From Dendrolimus kikuchii (taxonomy: Eukaryota; Arthropoda; Insecta; Lepidoptera; Lasiocampidae): a stretch of 64,000 nt of DNA. Shown here in pieces: positions 55,076 to 64,000 of this stretch. The notes beneath the pieces are model-generated. The model ran no database searches and was not told where the DNA came from. It saw only the letters and a list, made by a program, of their open reading frames with translations. Numbering within the stretch: the first letter of the stretch is position 1; each line of letters begins with the position of its first letter. The position numbers and the translations under genes are program-made. The stretch covers positions 4,409,501-4,473,500 of the forward strand of contig CM034392.1 in NCBI GenBank assembly GCA_019925095.2, read 5' to 3'.

Positions 55076-55270
55076 CTTCAACGGACAAGTGGCAAAACAA
55101 ATGGCAACGGATAAGTGGCAAAACGAATCGCAACAAAATTTTTACTTGAAGTTTTACGGGCAGATTGTTAATGCAAGTTTATAACAACCAATCCAATTTG
55201 AAAACCTGCCCGTAAAATTTCAATTTAAAATATTGTTGCGATTCGTTTTGCCACTTGTCCGTTGAAGTTT
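55073..55270. mobile_element. Foldback element with uneven arms
   Basis: AAACTTCAACGGACAAGTGG and its complement form the outer ends. Arms continue through GGCAAAACGAATCGCAACAA to TTTTACGGGCAG / CTGCCCGTAAAA. The left arm has an extra duplicated block (CAACGGATAAGTGGCAAAAC), making it about 26 bp longer. The centre is about 40 nt. Confidence 0.8.
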
Positions 55271-55595
55271 CACTTCTACTATGTGTCCCAGCACACATTT
55301 CTGTTTTTCGCAGGTTTACTGCAAATTATGATTTCGTTACATTAGGTACATTTTAATGAATGCATTTTTTATTTAAACATATTTTATTTTATCAAACAGA
55401 AAAACTGAATTCGATCCGGAACCAAAAAAAGCATCCATAGTCTACTGTAAAATTATGCCGCCTCTCACCACGTCTAGTCTAAATTTATGTCATTCCTCCA
55501 CGCGACCGTAACGCTTTTTAGTGACAGAAAATCCAAACCCCCCCCCCCCCCCCCGCCCCCCAATTCCCGTTTATATAGAAGTTTCACTTCAAAAA
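55264..55595. repeat. Orphan GAAG-element ends
   Basis: GAAGTTTCACTTCTACTATG at 55264 is a reversed left end; GAAGTTTCACTTCAAAAAC at 55578 is a right end in the opposite sense. Between them lies unassigned sequence and a C-run. Confidence 0.45.
55538..55561. repeat. Poly-C tract
   Basis: Seventeen C, one G, then six C. The longest GC homopolymer in the window; G-rich on the minus strand. Confidence 0.97.
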
Positions 55596-55647
55596 CCGTC
55601 CATAGGAGTGCCCCTGGGACCAGGGCATTCTGAGTAATTGGTTACTA

Positions 55648-56062
55648 CTACCTTATAGGGTGGATGTGAGCATAAACCTTGCCTCTGATCTTCTGTTCAC
55701 TGTCTATGTGTGCTTTATAGATGTCGTCATCTCGTATAAAGCATCCGCAGCTCTCATTATAATAAAGATTTGCATTCTCATTAACGCCGCTTGTATCCCA
55801 TCGAAGGTCAGAAGGCTTTTTCATTGAATATAGATTGTTGCACTTAACTATGTGTATATGAAAGTTTCGACCTTTAGGTGTCTTTTTATACAAATATATT
55901 TTCTTTATAAATGATGAATGGTGACAGTTTTGATAGAAATATGGGCGAAGAGATAAATCTGGGTCTTTAAGATTCCACTCTGTAAATAGGTTTTTATAAT
56001 AATGAGATTCATGAGGGAGAGGATTCATGTGCTTGTGTAAGGTAGGAGCACTTATCGAAAAT
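55648..56062 (-). CDS. Unassigned open frame, possible exon
   Basis: Minus strand. From the methionine at 56026-56028 it runs 126 residues to TAG at 55648-55650; the open frame extends upstream about 20 codons to a stop. TTTTCGATAAG just upstream could be a splice acceptor. The protein is rich in His, Tyr and Asn with a balanced composition (NPLPHESHYYKNLF, CGCFIRDDDIYKAH, KVYAHIHPIR) and no low-complexity bias, unlike most frames here. I recognise no family. It may be a terminal exon of a host gene, an element-borne gene, or chance. Confidence 0.35.
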
Positions 56063-56630
56063 CGGCCAAGTGCGTGTTACTTCATCCAGTCCTCAAGAAG
56101 TGGTTCTAGCGAATGTCCACTATTATTGTTATTTAGGTTCAAAGTCCTAAAAAAAGTATTTTAACAAAAAACCGAAACTACTCAATGGATCTTGTTCAAA
56201 CTATGTATTTGCATTCTAAGCTATACTACCTATTTTTTTTTTTGAAAATTTATGATCTTATAGTTTAAAACACCTAACGGCAAATAAAGTGTACTTTTCT
56301 ACTAATGCTGATATTACATGGATCAACTAAAGTCGAAATTAGACGGTTCATTTCTTTCTTTCAATTTGGATGAATGAATTAAAGTGAAAACTTCAATCAT
56401 TCAATGTCGTTGAATACGGTCGTGTCCTTTAGTACGTACTGTGTTTTTGAACCAAATTGATTCAACTCGCTTGATCTGTCTAATATGAGCATTATGCTGA
56501 TATTAGACATATCAACCAAAATGAACAACGGATTCAATGACATTGAATCATTCAAGTTTATGTTTATATTGGATCATTTGGGATTGTTCAACTTTAAAGT
56601 CAGAAATGAAATGTTGGCATCGGCTTATAT
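56063..56630. other. Unassigned, with inverted-repeat text
   Basis: GTCTAATAT and ATATTAGAC (56477-56508) form a 9-bp stem. TGATATTACATGGATCAAC (56302) and TGATATTAGACATATCAAC (56493) are related. Possibly a decayed MITE. Confidence 0.35.
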
Positions 56631-56631
56631 T

Positions 56632-56881
56632 TGACGGCCTCTGTGGTTGAGCGGCCTAAGCCTTTGCCGGCCTACCTCACTGCAACGCAGAGGCTCCGGG
56701 TTCGATTCCTGGTATAGTAAATTTCGGAAACGTATTTTCTCCGTTATTTACTATGGTCTGCGTGTCTGGGATCGGCCCCAGAGGTAGTCCGTTGTATATT
56801 ACCCATAACACAAGCATAACTTGCTTAATTTGAGGATATACAATGTGTGTATTTGTCTGCCGATTATTATTATTATTATTA
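56632..56881 (+). mobile_element. tRNA-derived SINE-C, copy 3, best preserved
   Basis: A box TGGTTGAGCGG at 56644-56654 and B box GGTTCGATTCC at 56699-56709, spaced as in tRNA-derived SINEs. The body CCGTTATTTACTATGGTCTG, ATATTACCCATAACACAAGC follows, and the tail ATTATTATTATTATTATTAT ends near 56881. No acceptor stem pairing, so it is not a tRNA gene. Confidence 0.88.
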
Positions 56882-56883
56882 TG

Positions 56884-57524
56884 TATGTCTTTGTAGACCA
56901 CGGGCCATAAAAATGGCCCGGACTTTTGAAGGGCTTGCGTGGGGCCATGGGAAAGCCAATACGTAGAGGCCCCTTGACAAATTTTATTTAAATGTGGCGT
57001 GACACTGACCGGCGATTATCCCTGTCTACACCTTATAGTAATGCACCCAAGAACAAAACCCCGGCCAGTGTAGGACTATTGTGGGAAATGAAGACAAAAA
57101 GTACCGGGCTATTGGGGTGAACTGCTAGTGGTACTAGAGGTCTGGGAATACGGGGACTATGGCGTCTGCCCGTCGCAATGTTCGGAGAACATGGAAAAAT
57201 GGGCAGACGGTGACTCGCCACTCCTTGCATGGGCCCCAAAAAATGCCATAGAAGGCAGGGGCAACATGGGTGTGAGTGGCTAAGGGATGTAGAGAGGTGG
57301 GCTGCAGGTTCACCCAAACTACTTCTGACGTGATGCCATTTATCACTTCCACTCCTGGAGCTTGAGTCTTAGCTCTAGCGATCTCCACTCCGTGCCGGCT
57401 GGCTAAGGCAAGCACGGAGGTGGGGGCCTTGTCTTGGCCACCGGAGTCAGGTACGAGGTGTCGCTACTCACCTAAGGTTTCGCCACAAAGCCCCCCTGCG
57501 GGTAATTATTATTATTATTATTTC
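56884..57524 (+). mobile_element. GC-rich element fragment with (ATT)n tail
   Basis: Starts near TAGACCACGGGCCATAAAAA and contains CAAGCACGGAGGTGGGGGCC, ACCTAAGGTTTCGCCACAAA, ending CCCTGCGGGTAATTATTATT. The (ATT)n tail is of the same type as SINE-C. Open frames on the minus strand are not convincing. Read as a LINE 3' region. Confidence 0.5.
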
Positions 57525-58565
57525 ATAGATATTCGATGTTTATAATATTCCGATGATCGATTGATATTTATAATAATTCTTTTTTGTGCAATAATAAAGT
57601 TCTAGACGCACTCACCATTCGGCGTTGCTTGTCATGCTTTACTGTCTTCTCATTTCCCACAGTGGTTAATGATACCCCGTTAACGATTCACAGATCTGAT
57701 TTAGCACAACCATGCTGGTTCACACCCGAGAACTATCGTAACAAGATGTTTGTTTTTCATGTGTTATTAATTAAGTGAGCTGTTGGTGTGGGAACGCAAC
57801 AAGTAAAGGTTTAATGCAGTTAGATTAGATTTTTAAAAACACCGGAAAATTTCAGTTTGCGCGTTTGAGGAATATTTTATACATTTTTTCAAAAATGTGG
57901 CATAAGCTCAAAAAATTATTTAAACACTCAAAAAAAGTAAGTATTATATTTTGGGGCTATAAACGCGATTCCTTAATTTATTACTAAAATTGATATTTTG
58001 TACCAAAAAAACTATTCGATGAATCATGTTGAAATCTTACAGTATTTTGTAAGTATATTGAGATTACGCTTCTCATTGGTCATGACTCAGCCTATGATTT
58101 TATAAAAAAAACATATATAGGTAGTCCTAAAGAGGACTTTAACTTTATATCATCCTTGAGCTTTGTAAAGAATTTATTTAAGTTTCCAAAACCATCCTTT
58201 GATTTTCTGTGTAATCATTGCTTACATAGATATCAATGATCAAATACAAAAAGATTATTTTTCATTAACAGGCCAATATTGCAGAGAAAAACGATTTTAT
58301 TAAAATTTCAAAACCTTTTCAGATCTTAGGATTAGATAAATCCAAAATCAAAAATAATTTCGAGTACGTGAATCCAAAAAATATTCTACCTACACTTTCG
58401 AAAATTTTTCTCCAAAAAAATCACAAAACTAGACACTTGAAGCATCAAAATACTTTCTTCAGATTTCGATCGGACCATTTTTCACATTTTCAAAAATCAT
58501 AAGAATTTTCCGAAATTTTAATTTTCCCAGTAGTGCATTTTATATATAATAGTTCTGTGTCATAT
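57525..58565. other. AT-rich, no recognisable feature
   Basis: No shared repeat or domain. The 64-codon frame at 57584 is unremarkable. Confidence 0.35.
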
Positions 58566-58566
58566 C

Positions 58567-58765
58567 AATCGGTCCACTTAATGAAAATCGGTTACCATCG
58601 CCTATGGACACTTGCAACATCAAACGTGCTATTAATGTGTTGCCACTCTCTCGAGGTAGACTAGAATCTATCCACTAATGCACACAACTAAAGGTTATTA
58701 TGGCGACATATTCTAGACCAGGGGTAGCCATTCAGACGCACAAACACTCTACCGCCTGGCAGTGG
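58567..58765 (-). mobile_element. Rep-A retroposon, diverged minus-strand copy
   Basis: GTCCACTTAATGAAAATCGG, TTACCATCGCCTATGGACAC, TTGCAACATCAAACGTGCT, TTATGGCGACATATTCTAGAC and CTCTACCGCCTGGCAGTGGG. The tail region is missing. Confidence 0.75.
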
Positions 58766-58769
58766 GTTT

Positions 58770-59515
58770 TATTTTTGATAAAAAGGAAACTCGTATAATA
58801 AAATCATCAGACTAGTCCGTCCGTCAATGGCACCATTATTAGATCTTCTCAAAAATTACTGATTGTACGTAGATGAAATTTAGTTAGATTATGCAATTAT
58901 ATTCCGCTATACAATGTTGTAGGCGTATAATAAAGCAATATTAAACTCAAAACGAACGGAATGCAATGAAACAGTGCAAAATTAAAGTGAATTGAATCGA
59001 ATTCCGCCACGAAGTGCCCTGATTGCTATTTGATTTTGCATTTCACGTTCAAAATTGTATTTGGCTTGACCCGCGCTGATTGCGGTCATTCGGTGAATGG
59101 GATTTATCGAACGAATCTACCCAAACGTGTCATGAGGAATAATTGAAATATATACAATTAATTTCCAAGACAGAAAAGCAGCTAAATAAATGACTTTTAC
59201 AATTTAATTCAATTGAATATTGCTAGAATATAATATAGACAGATGTTTTACAATTGTAGAGACATAGTAGTACATTCGATCATATAGTGAAATAAAAAAG
59301 AATACTAAAATTAAATTACATTAATATACTAACTAGAATAAATATAATAGCAAAATACATGTATGTATCTATAGTGGATGTCTTTATATAGGTACAGAGT
59401 CCTAAAAGCCATTACCTAATATCATAGAAGAAATATACAAAGACACTTGCCAGTAAAAATAAAATTTATGAAATTAAAGTAATTTACGAAGTTAATTAGG
59501 ACTTCAATTAAAAAA
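58770..59515. other. No recognisable feature
   Basis: AT-rich and unassigned. Confidence 0.35.
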
Positions 59516-59517
59516 AT

Positions 59518-60266
59518 TGTGTGCGTGTGTGCAGTTCACACGTAGTACAAGTGAAACTTCTGAGAATATACTCACAGATAATTAATATCTAACTTTTATT
59601 AATCTCTATATCTATACTATATATATAAAAGAAATTCGTGTTAGTTACACTGTTTATAACTCAAGAACGGCTGTACCGATTGGGCTGAAAATTGGTGGGG
59701 AGGTAGCTTAGAACCAGGAGACGGACATAGGATACTTTTTATCCCGTTGGAACTGGTAGATGGCGCTGAGATCGAGTTATAGAATCCTCCTAATCACCTG
59801 GACCTGGAGTGGGTTCCCGGACTATCCGCAATTGGAATCGATAGGTGGCGCTGAGATCGGGTCCTAGATTTTTATTTTTTCAGAGCAGGACAATGTCTGC
59901 CAAGACCGCTAGTATAAATATAATTCCTTTAGCCTACATCCGACAACATATTAAAATTAAAAAACATCAATCTAAATTACACTTTAAATCTCTAGTATAA
60001 AGTTCAAAATTCAATGCACTGTTACGTATAATTTCCTTTTATCTACGTATAAAAGAATATCTGCCTTAAGTATATACGGATAGAGCTAAAATTAATTTGA
60101 AATCTTTTAAGTTTTATTTAAACTAAAAAGTAATATTAACGGATAAAGAGAAGTGTGTTTTATTTCGAATTAAATAAGATTGAATTTCATGTGTTTATCT
60201 CTTATGTCACTTTTCGTTTCATCGATTTTCAAACCATAATGATTCTAAAGAGGTTTCACTTCAAAA
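59518..60266 (+). mobile_element. GAAG element, copy 4, with a nested Helitron-like insert
   Basis: GTGTGCGTGTGTGCAGTTCA, CACGTAGTACAAGTGAAACTTC at the left and GATTCTAAAGAGGTTTCACT, TCAAAAA at the right. Contains the Helitron-like segment at 59600-59925. Confidence 0.55.
59600..59925 (-). mobile_element. Helitron-like element H7
   Basis: CTATACTATATATATAAAAG at one end, AAGACCGCTAGTATAAAT at the other. Internal GGATACTTTTTATCCCGTTG and two GATAGGTGGCGCTGAGATCG-like blocks (59758, 59838) are typical of a lepidopteran CTAG-ended repeat. Confidence 0.5.
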
Positions 60267-60399
60267 ATAATATTTTAAATAATAAGACGTATAGATTGAA
60301 ATTTTAAATGTATTTTTCTATAAAAACTATAATGAACTGGTCGGGTTAACTGTGATACGGTTGCATACAGTCAAATTAATTGAATTTTTTTATATTATA

Positions 60400-60765
60400 G
60401 AATTCTAGACATACCGTGTCTGTACATTGAAGCTGTTTAAAAAAAACAATTTGAATACACTATAATCATTTTTTTTTACATTCTTGTTATTTGTCTGTTT
60501 GTTCGGGATTCACGTAAAAACTACTGGGCCGATTTCGCGGTTTTCGCTGATCGACAGTAAATTCTTAGACTTAAAATCTACGTTCCTTTTTATCCCGGGA
60601 ATCCCGCGGGAATTTTCCCATGAGCGGTGTGATACAGTTTTCACTACAACGCTAGCTTACATTCTTTTTTAAACGCTGCGATACTTTGTGTCCCGACACT
60701 TATGCGGGAATTTCAAGTGAATCGTAGACAAAGTCGAGGGCATATCCTAGTTTTTTATAAACATA
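60400..60765 (+). repeat. Dispersed repeat F, copy 3
   Basis: TTCTAGACATACCGTGTCTGT, ACTGGGCCGATTTCGC, CCCGGGAATCCCGCGGGAAT, GATACAGTTTTCACTACAACG, AAACGCTGCGATAC and GGCATATCCTAGTTTTTTAT. The most complete copy. Confidence 0.5.
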
Positions 60766-60769
60766 TACG

Positions 60770-61522
60770 TTCAGTAGTACCGGAGATTACCCCGAAAATC
60801 CAAACTCACAAATTTTTATTGGTATAGATAATTTTAGCTTTTATTGCAACATGTGTCCGCAACCCTATTGAAGCGCGTATTACGAGTTACACGCGTTTTT
60901 TACTGGACTGATTAGTGTTCTTATTTATGGCTAATATCTCAAAAACTATTTAACGGATTTTGTTCAAATTAATTCATATACTTCACTATAAGGACTAATA
61001 TTTTTAAAATCACTAGCGAAACGAATGGCTGGAAATTGATGTACCCAAGGCGGTGCTATTTGACGACCGCCAAGTGTTTACCGTTGCTAATATTATACTG
61101 ATTTGCTTCACGCTGGAAATAGTAATATTGCTTAGTCGCCATAGACTAAAGCGTCTTAAAGTATGGCAAGATATAACTAGGAATGATAAGAGGGTAGCTC
61201 TGAAAAACTTCTATTTCGAAATATGATGGTCCGAATTATTATTTCTTTCATTTTTCTTTTCATTCATTAATTATTCATTCATTTCTCGCGTTTTAACTTT
61301 TTGTCATTTAAAATATAATTCTTTAGAGAATAGAGATATAGTTAATTATAGAAATTTATTCATGAAGTTTTTGGTTGATTGACCTAAAAAATATGCTTTG
61401 GGTACTAAAACGTCAAAAACCTAGAAAAGGATGAATGTAAAGCCATCTGTTTTTGTAGAATTTAAGATTTTCCAACTTATTTTACTTCTTTTATTTAGAT
61501 TTACTAATTTTATATTCATTGT
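60770..61522. other. No recognisable feature
   Basis: Unassigned AT-rich sequence. Confidence 0.35.
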
Positions 61523-61524
61523 TA

Positions 61525-61811
61525 CCTGTGCAGGAACGGAAAAAGGATACAATTTCCTGCGGCCAGGCGGAAACAACCCACAGCCAGGTGGTAGGGTATT
61601 TACCCGTCTGGGTGGCTACCGCCTCTGGCCTAGAGTATGCCGCCATAACAACCTTAAGGTGTGTTCCGGTGTTAGTGGCCAGGTTCTCTAGTCTCCCTTT
61701 AGGGAGCGGCACATTGGTTGCACCTTTGGTGTTACAAATATCCATAGGTGATAATAACCGCTTTCCACCAGGCTGTCTGCGTGCCTGCTGAACTCATGCA
61801 TTAAAAAAAAA
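61525..61811 (+). mobile_element. Rep-A retroposon, near full-length, diverged
   Basis: CCTGTGCAGGAACGGAAAAAG, CCTGCGGCCAGGCGG then a deletion to AAACAACCCACAGCCAGG, GTATGCCGCCATAACAACC, and end CTCATGCATTAAAAAAAAA. Confidence 0.8.
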
Positions 61812-61814
61812 TCA

Positions 61815-62578
61815 AAGAAAATAGGTTTAAAGAATATCTGTTGAGTAGTTTCTCAGATATTTGCTATTTTCTAGGTACTTCTGTTTAATGCTTTTTTTAT
61901 GGTTCTATTACTAAGAAATGAACAAAGAGATGATATTTGTCATCTCTATGGAACTCTTTATAGTTTTTGGACTCTCACGTACTTGACCGTTTTTTTTTAT
62001 TCTTTTACAATTAATATACTGTTGCTACGCCAAGAAAATTTATACATGACATTTTTATCTTCTCTAAATCTCGATTAAAACCTTAGTAGATTGTCGGTAG
62101 TTATGATTTACAGTCGCCTGTAACCAATCGATGGTTATGAGAAAAGGTCCATTGTCGCTTGTACGCTTATATTAAGTTTACTCGTCTGTGGGGATGACGG
62201 TTCAGAGCGTGGCAATAATCATAGCTAGATTATAATATTTTATTCGAGTTAATAAATAGTCAGTTTAAAGACCGATTTTTCAATCATCATATAGAGGCTA
62301 TTCATCGTATAAAATACAACATGAATAAATTTAAAAATTACAGCTGCGCGAGTAAAACAGTTGAGCTGTTTCACTTTTACAATCAGTCAGGTTATTCGAC
62401 ATGTAACTTTTATCTGAAGATTGACAAAATCTGTTGCTGTCAGACAAGCAAAATGATATGTAATTTTATACAATTAGTATTATATTATATTACGTGGCAA
62501 GCCTTTGGTGTGGGATGCGAATTACCAAACACGTGTAAATCAGCCGGTTCAGCGGCGGAAACAGCCGAATCACTCTAG
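61815..62578. other. No recognisable feature
   Basis: The 85-codon plus frame at 62321 is Cys- and Asn-rich without a known motif. Confidence 0.35.
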
Positions 62579-62579
62579 C

Positions 62580-62885
62580 GGCGCAAATATGCAACCCTCT
62601 GTGAAAGTTATATGTTTGTACCGCTTGGACCGTGGGGTCCTGAGGCCATGAGCCTCTACCAAAATTTATCGAAACGACTCATTGACTCTTCGGGTGATCA
62701 GAGGGCTGGTGCTTACCTCGGCCAACGGATCAGTATGGCGATCCAGCGAGGAAACGTAGCCAGCCTTCTGGGCACCTTACCCATAGAAGACGGTGATCTG
62801 GGCTCAGTATTCTACTTATAGTCTTGAGGGACTATGAGTAGAATACAATACAAATAAGTTAAGTTTTCTTGCATTGTATTCGATT
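62580..62885 (+). pseudogene. LINE ORF C-terminus (GPWGPEA type), copy 1
   Basis: ESYMFVPLGPWGPEAMSLYQ, then GDQRAGAYLGQRISMAIQRG and NVASLLGTLP to the stop at 62819-62821. This is the conserved end of a LINE polyprotein; a few residues expected before LGPWGPEA are missing, so there is a small in-frame deletion. The 3' UTR matches the copy at 53.7-54.3 kb to about 62885. Confidence 0.75.
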
Positions 62886-63039
62886 ATATGTAATTTGTAT
62901 TTACAAAGGTAATTAATTGTATGTATTTATATTCCATATAGCTATATATATTTATAATAATGTTTAAAAAGTTGCATTTTATATCTTGTATATGTATATA
63001 ACTTATGTGTATATTTTTATATATAGTATAGTTATATAT

Positions 63040-63236
63040 GTATTATTAAAATGTAAGTAATCGTACAATAATTATGTATACCACCATCGTCACTCCTAAT
63101 CAGCAATATTCTTGCCACGGGTTGTCTGGAAGAGATCGCTTTTTAGCGATTATACCGCCCTTTGTACACAATTAGAATAATACTAATTTGTAAGTTTTCT
63201 GTAATGATGTAGATTAAAGTGTTATCTATCTATCTA
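63040..63236 (+). mobile_element. LINE 3' end with conserved hairpin and (TATC)n tail
   Basis: GGGTTGTCTGGAAGAGATCGC, then ATCGCT-TTTT-AGCGAT, TACCGCCCTTTGTAC and GTGTTATCTATCTATCT. Plus-strand counterpart of the minus copies at 10755, 23040 and 45468. Confidence 0.7.
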
Positions 63237-63590
63237 AAATCGGCTATGAGACTTCAAACGACGCAAATATGGAACCTCGAGATTATTTGTGCTATTTGGC
63301 AGACCTGTCGGAGCTAGGAGCCAGTAATTGGCAAGAAACCGCATAGGACCGAGAAAAGTGCCATGCTCTCGTTTCGGAGGCCAGGACGCACTTTGGGTCG
63401 CTGAGCCAACGGAGTAAGTAAGTAAGTATTTGGGGTTGTGCCATTTGTAAGAAAGTCTTTGATATTACTTGTGATCGGAAGGCTGACAAATATTCGCTCA
63501 GCGAATTAGTTTTGCCATGCAACGTGGCAATGTAGCAAGCGTTCTGGGCACGCTCCCCGCTGGCAGTGATCCACTACCTAATCTATAACT
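63237..63590 (+). pseudogene. LINE ORF C-terminus (GPWGPEA type), copy 2, interrupted
   Basis: GCAAATATGGAACCTCGAGA matches the region before copy 1. After an insertion (63300-63426) a shifted frame gives AQRISFAMQRGNVASVLGTL, then PAGSDPLPNL and a stop near 63588. Frameshifts and loss of the middle part make it non-functional. Confidence 0.65.
63300..63426 (+). mobile_element. Different LINE 3' end with (TAAG)n tail, nested
   Basis: Reads ADLSELGASNWQETA, a stop, then DREKCHALVSEARTHFGSLS, QRSK and stop, followed by AAGTAAGTAAGTA. The GSLSQRSK ending with a (TAAG)n tail is typical of an RTE-like LINE. A possible 7-bp duplication TATTTGG lies at 63293-63299 and 63427-63433. Confidence 0.65.
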
Positions 63591-63594
63591 TAAG

Positions 63595-64000
63595 ATTTAA
63601 TTTGTTTCTACTTTTTCTAGCTTACCGACATTTTAATTCATAAAGATAAATTGCAGTCAATAAATGTTACATGTTGCCTATTTATCTTATAAAGATAATT
63701 ATGATATGCTAAAAAATGCTCAATGCTAAAATGAAAGTCGGTATCCTGGAGAGCATGTGTAATAACTAAGAGTTTTGTAATGATAGTGTCCTTTGTAAAC
63801 TGTAAAGAAAAATGCTATTTACTTGAAAACAAATTAAATGCGCGTGAAATTTTATGAACTAGGTTCTATTGCAGTAAAACCACATTATAGGCATTTTTTT
63901 GTAAATCCCAGCTAATTTATAACTATAATTTAAAAATAGTAGATAGAGTTACATGAGGGCTGAAAGCGACCTATTTAGGCACGAGATGGCGTGTAGCGAG
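63595..64000. other. AT-rich, no recognisable feature
   Basis: Unassigned to the end of the window. Confidence 0.35.

Noticed and set aside
56632..56720. tRNA gene from A and B boxes
   Set aside because: The boxes belong to a SINE head: no acceptor stem pairing, and the same unit with body and ATT tail is repeated at 14736 and 24627.
57033..57415. Two overlapping 93-94 codon minus frames
   Set aside because: Pro/Ser/His-rich translations of a GC-rich repeat ending in (ATT)n; no domain and mutually exclusive frames.

Overview
This window looks like gene-poor nuclear DNA from a lepidopteran insect (moth or butterfly). The reasons are AT-rich sequence, no bacterial gene organisation, and dense layers of short retroposons, Helitron-like elements and LINE 3' ends of kinds I recognise from lepidopteran genomes. 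The species cannot be named from sequence alone. I find no complete host gene, rRNA, free-standing tRNA gene or CRISPR array. Most short open frames are chance or lie inside repeats.

Layout. 0-2 kb holds the 3' half of a non-LTR retrotransposon: reverse transcriptase with a C-terminal C2H2 finger, broken by one in-frame stop. 2-9.4 kb is mostly AT-rich unique-looking DNA with one Helitron-like copy, two inverted-repeat elements and two CpG-rich patches. 9.4-28 kb is a dense mosaic of retroposons, tRNA-derived SINEs, Helitron-like ends and foldback elements. 29.8-30.6 kb is an 815-bp element with 26-bp terminal inverted repeats. 31.6-33.5 kb holds LINE remnants and Rep-A copies. 37-49 kb has more nested insertions, including a 223-bp tandem array at 42.3-43.2 kb. 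49-53.7 kb is largely AT-rich and unassigned. 53.7-64 kb holds LINE fragments interrupted by later insertions, foldback elements and one unassigned minus-strand open frame (about 56 kb).

Main repeat families, with working names. Rep-A is a retroposon of about 310 bp that starts near TCCGTGCAGGAACGGA, ends CTGCAATAAA plus A-tail, and has about 22 copies or fragments. Rep-B is a retroposon of about 270 bp that starts GGAGTTTTTGGCGGGAACTG and is A-tailed, with six copies. R3 is the 3' end of an RTE-like LINE with an (ATGT)n tail; all eight copies have target-site duplications. GAAG elements are bounded by GAAGTTTCACTTC-type inverted motifs. There are tRNA-derived SINEs with A and B boxes, and several Helitron-like families beginning or ending at CTAG.

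The families can be ordered by nesting. R3 sits inside tRNA-SINEs, a Helitron-like element and LINE tails. Rep-A sits inside Helitron-like elements, GAAG elements and LINE fragments. Rep-B sits inside unique-looking sequence and another dispersed repeat. The region is therefore a record of successive insertions rather than a gene cluster. All calls rest on reading the sequence; no database search was possible.
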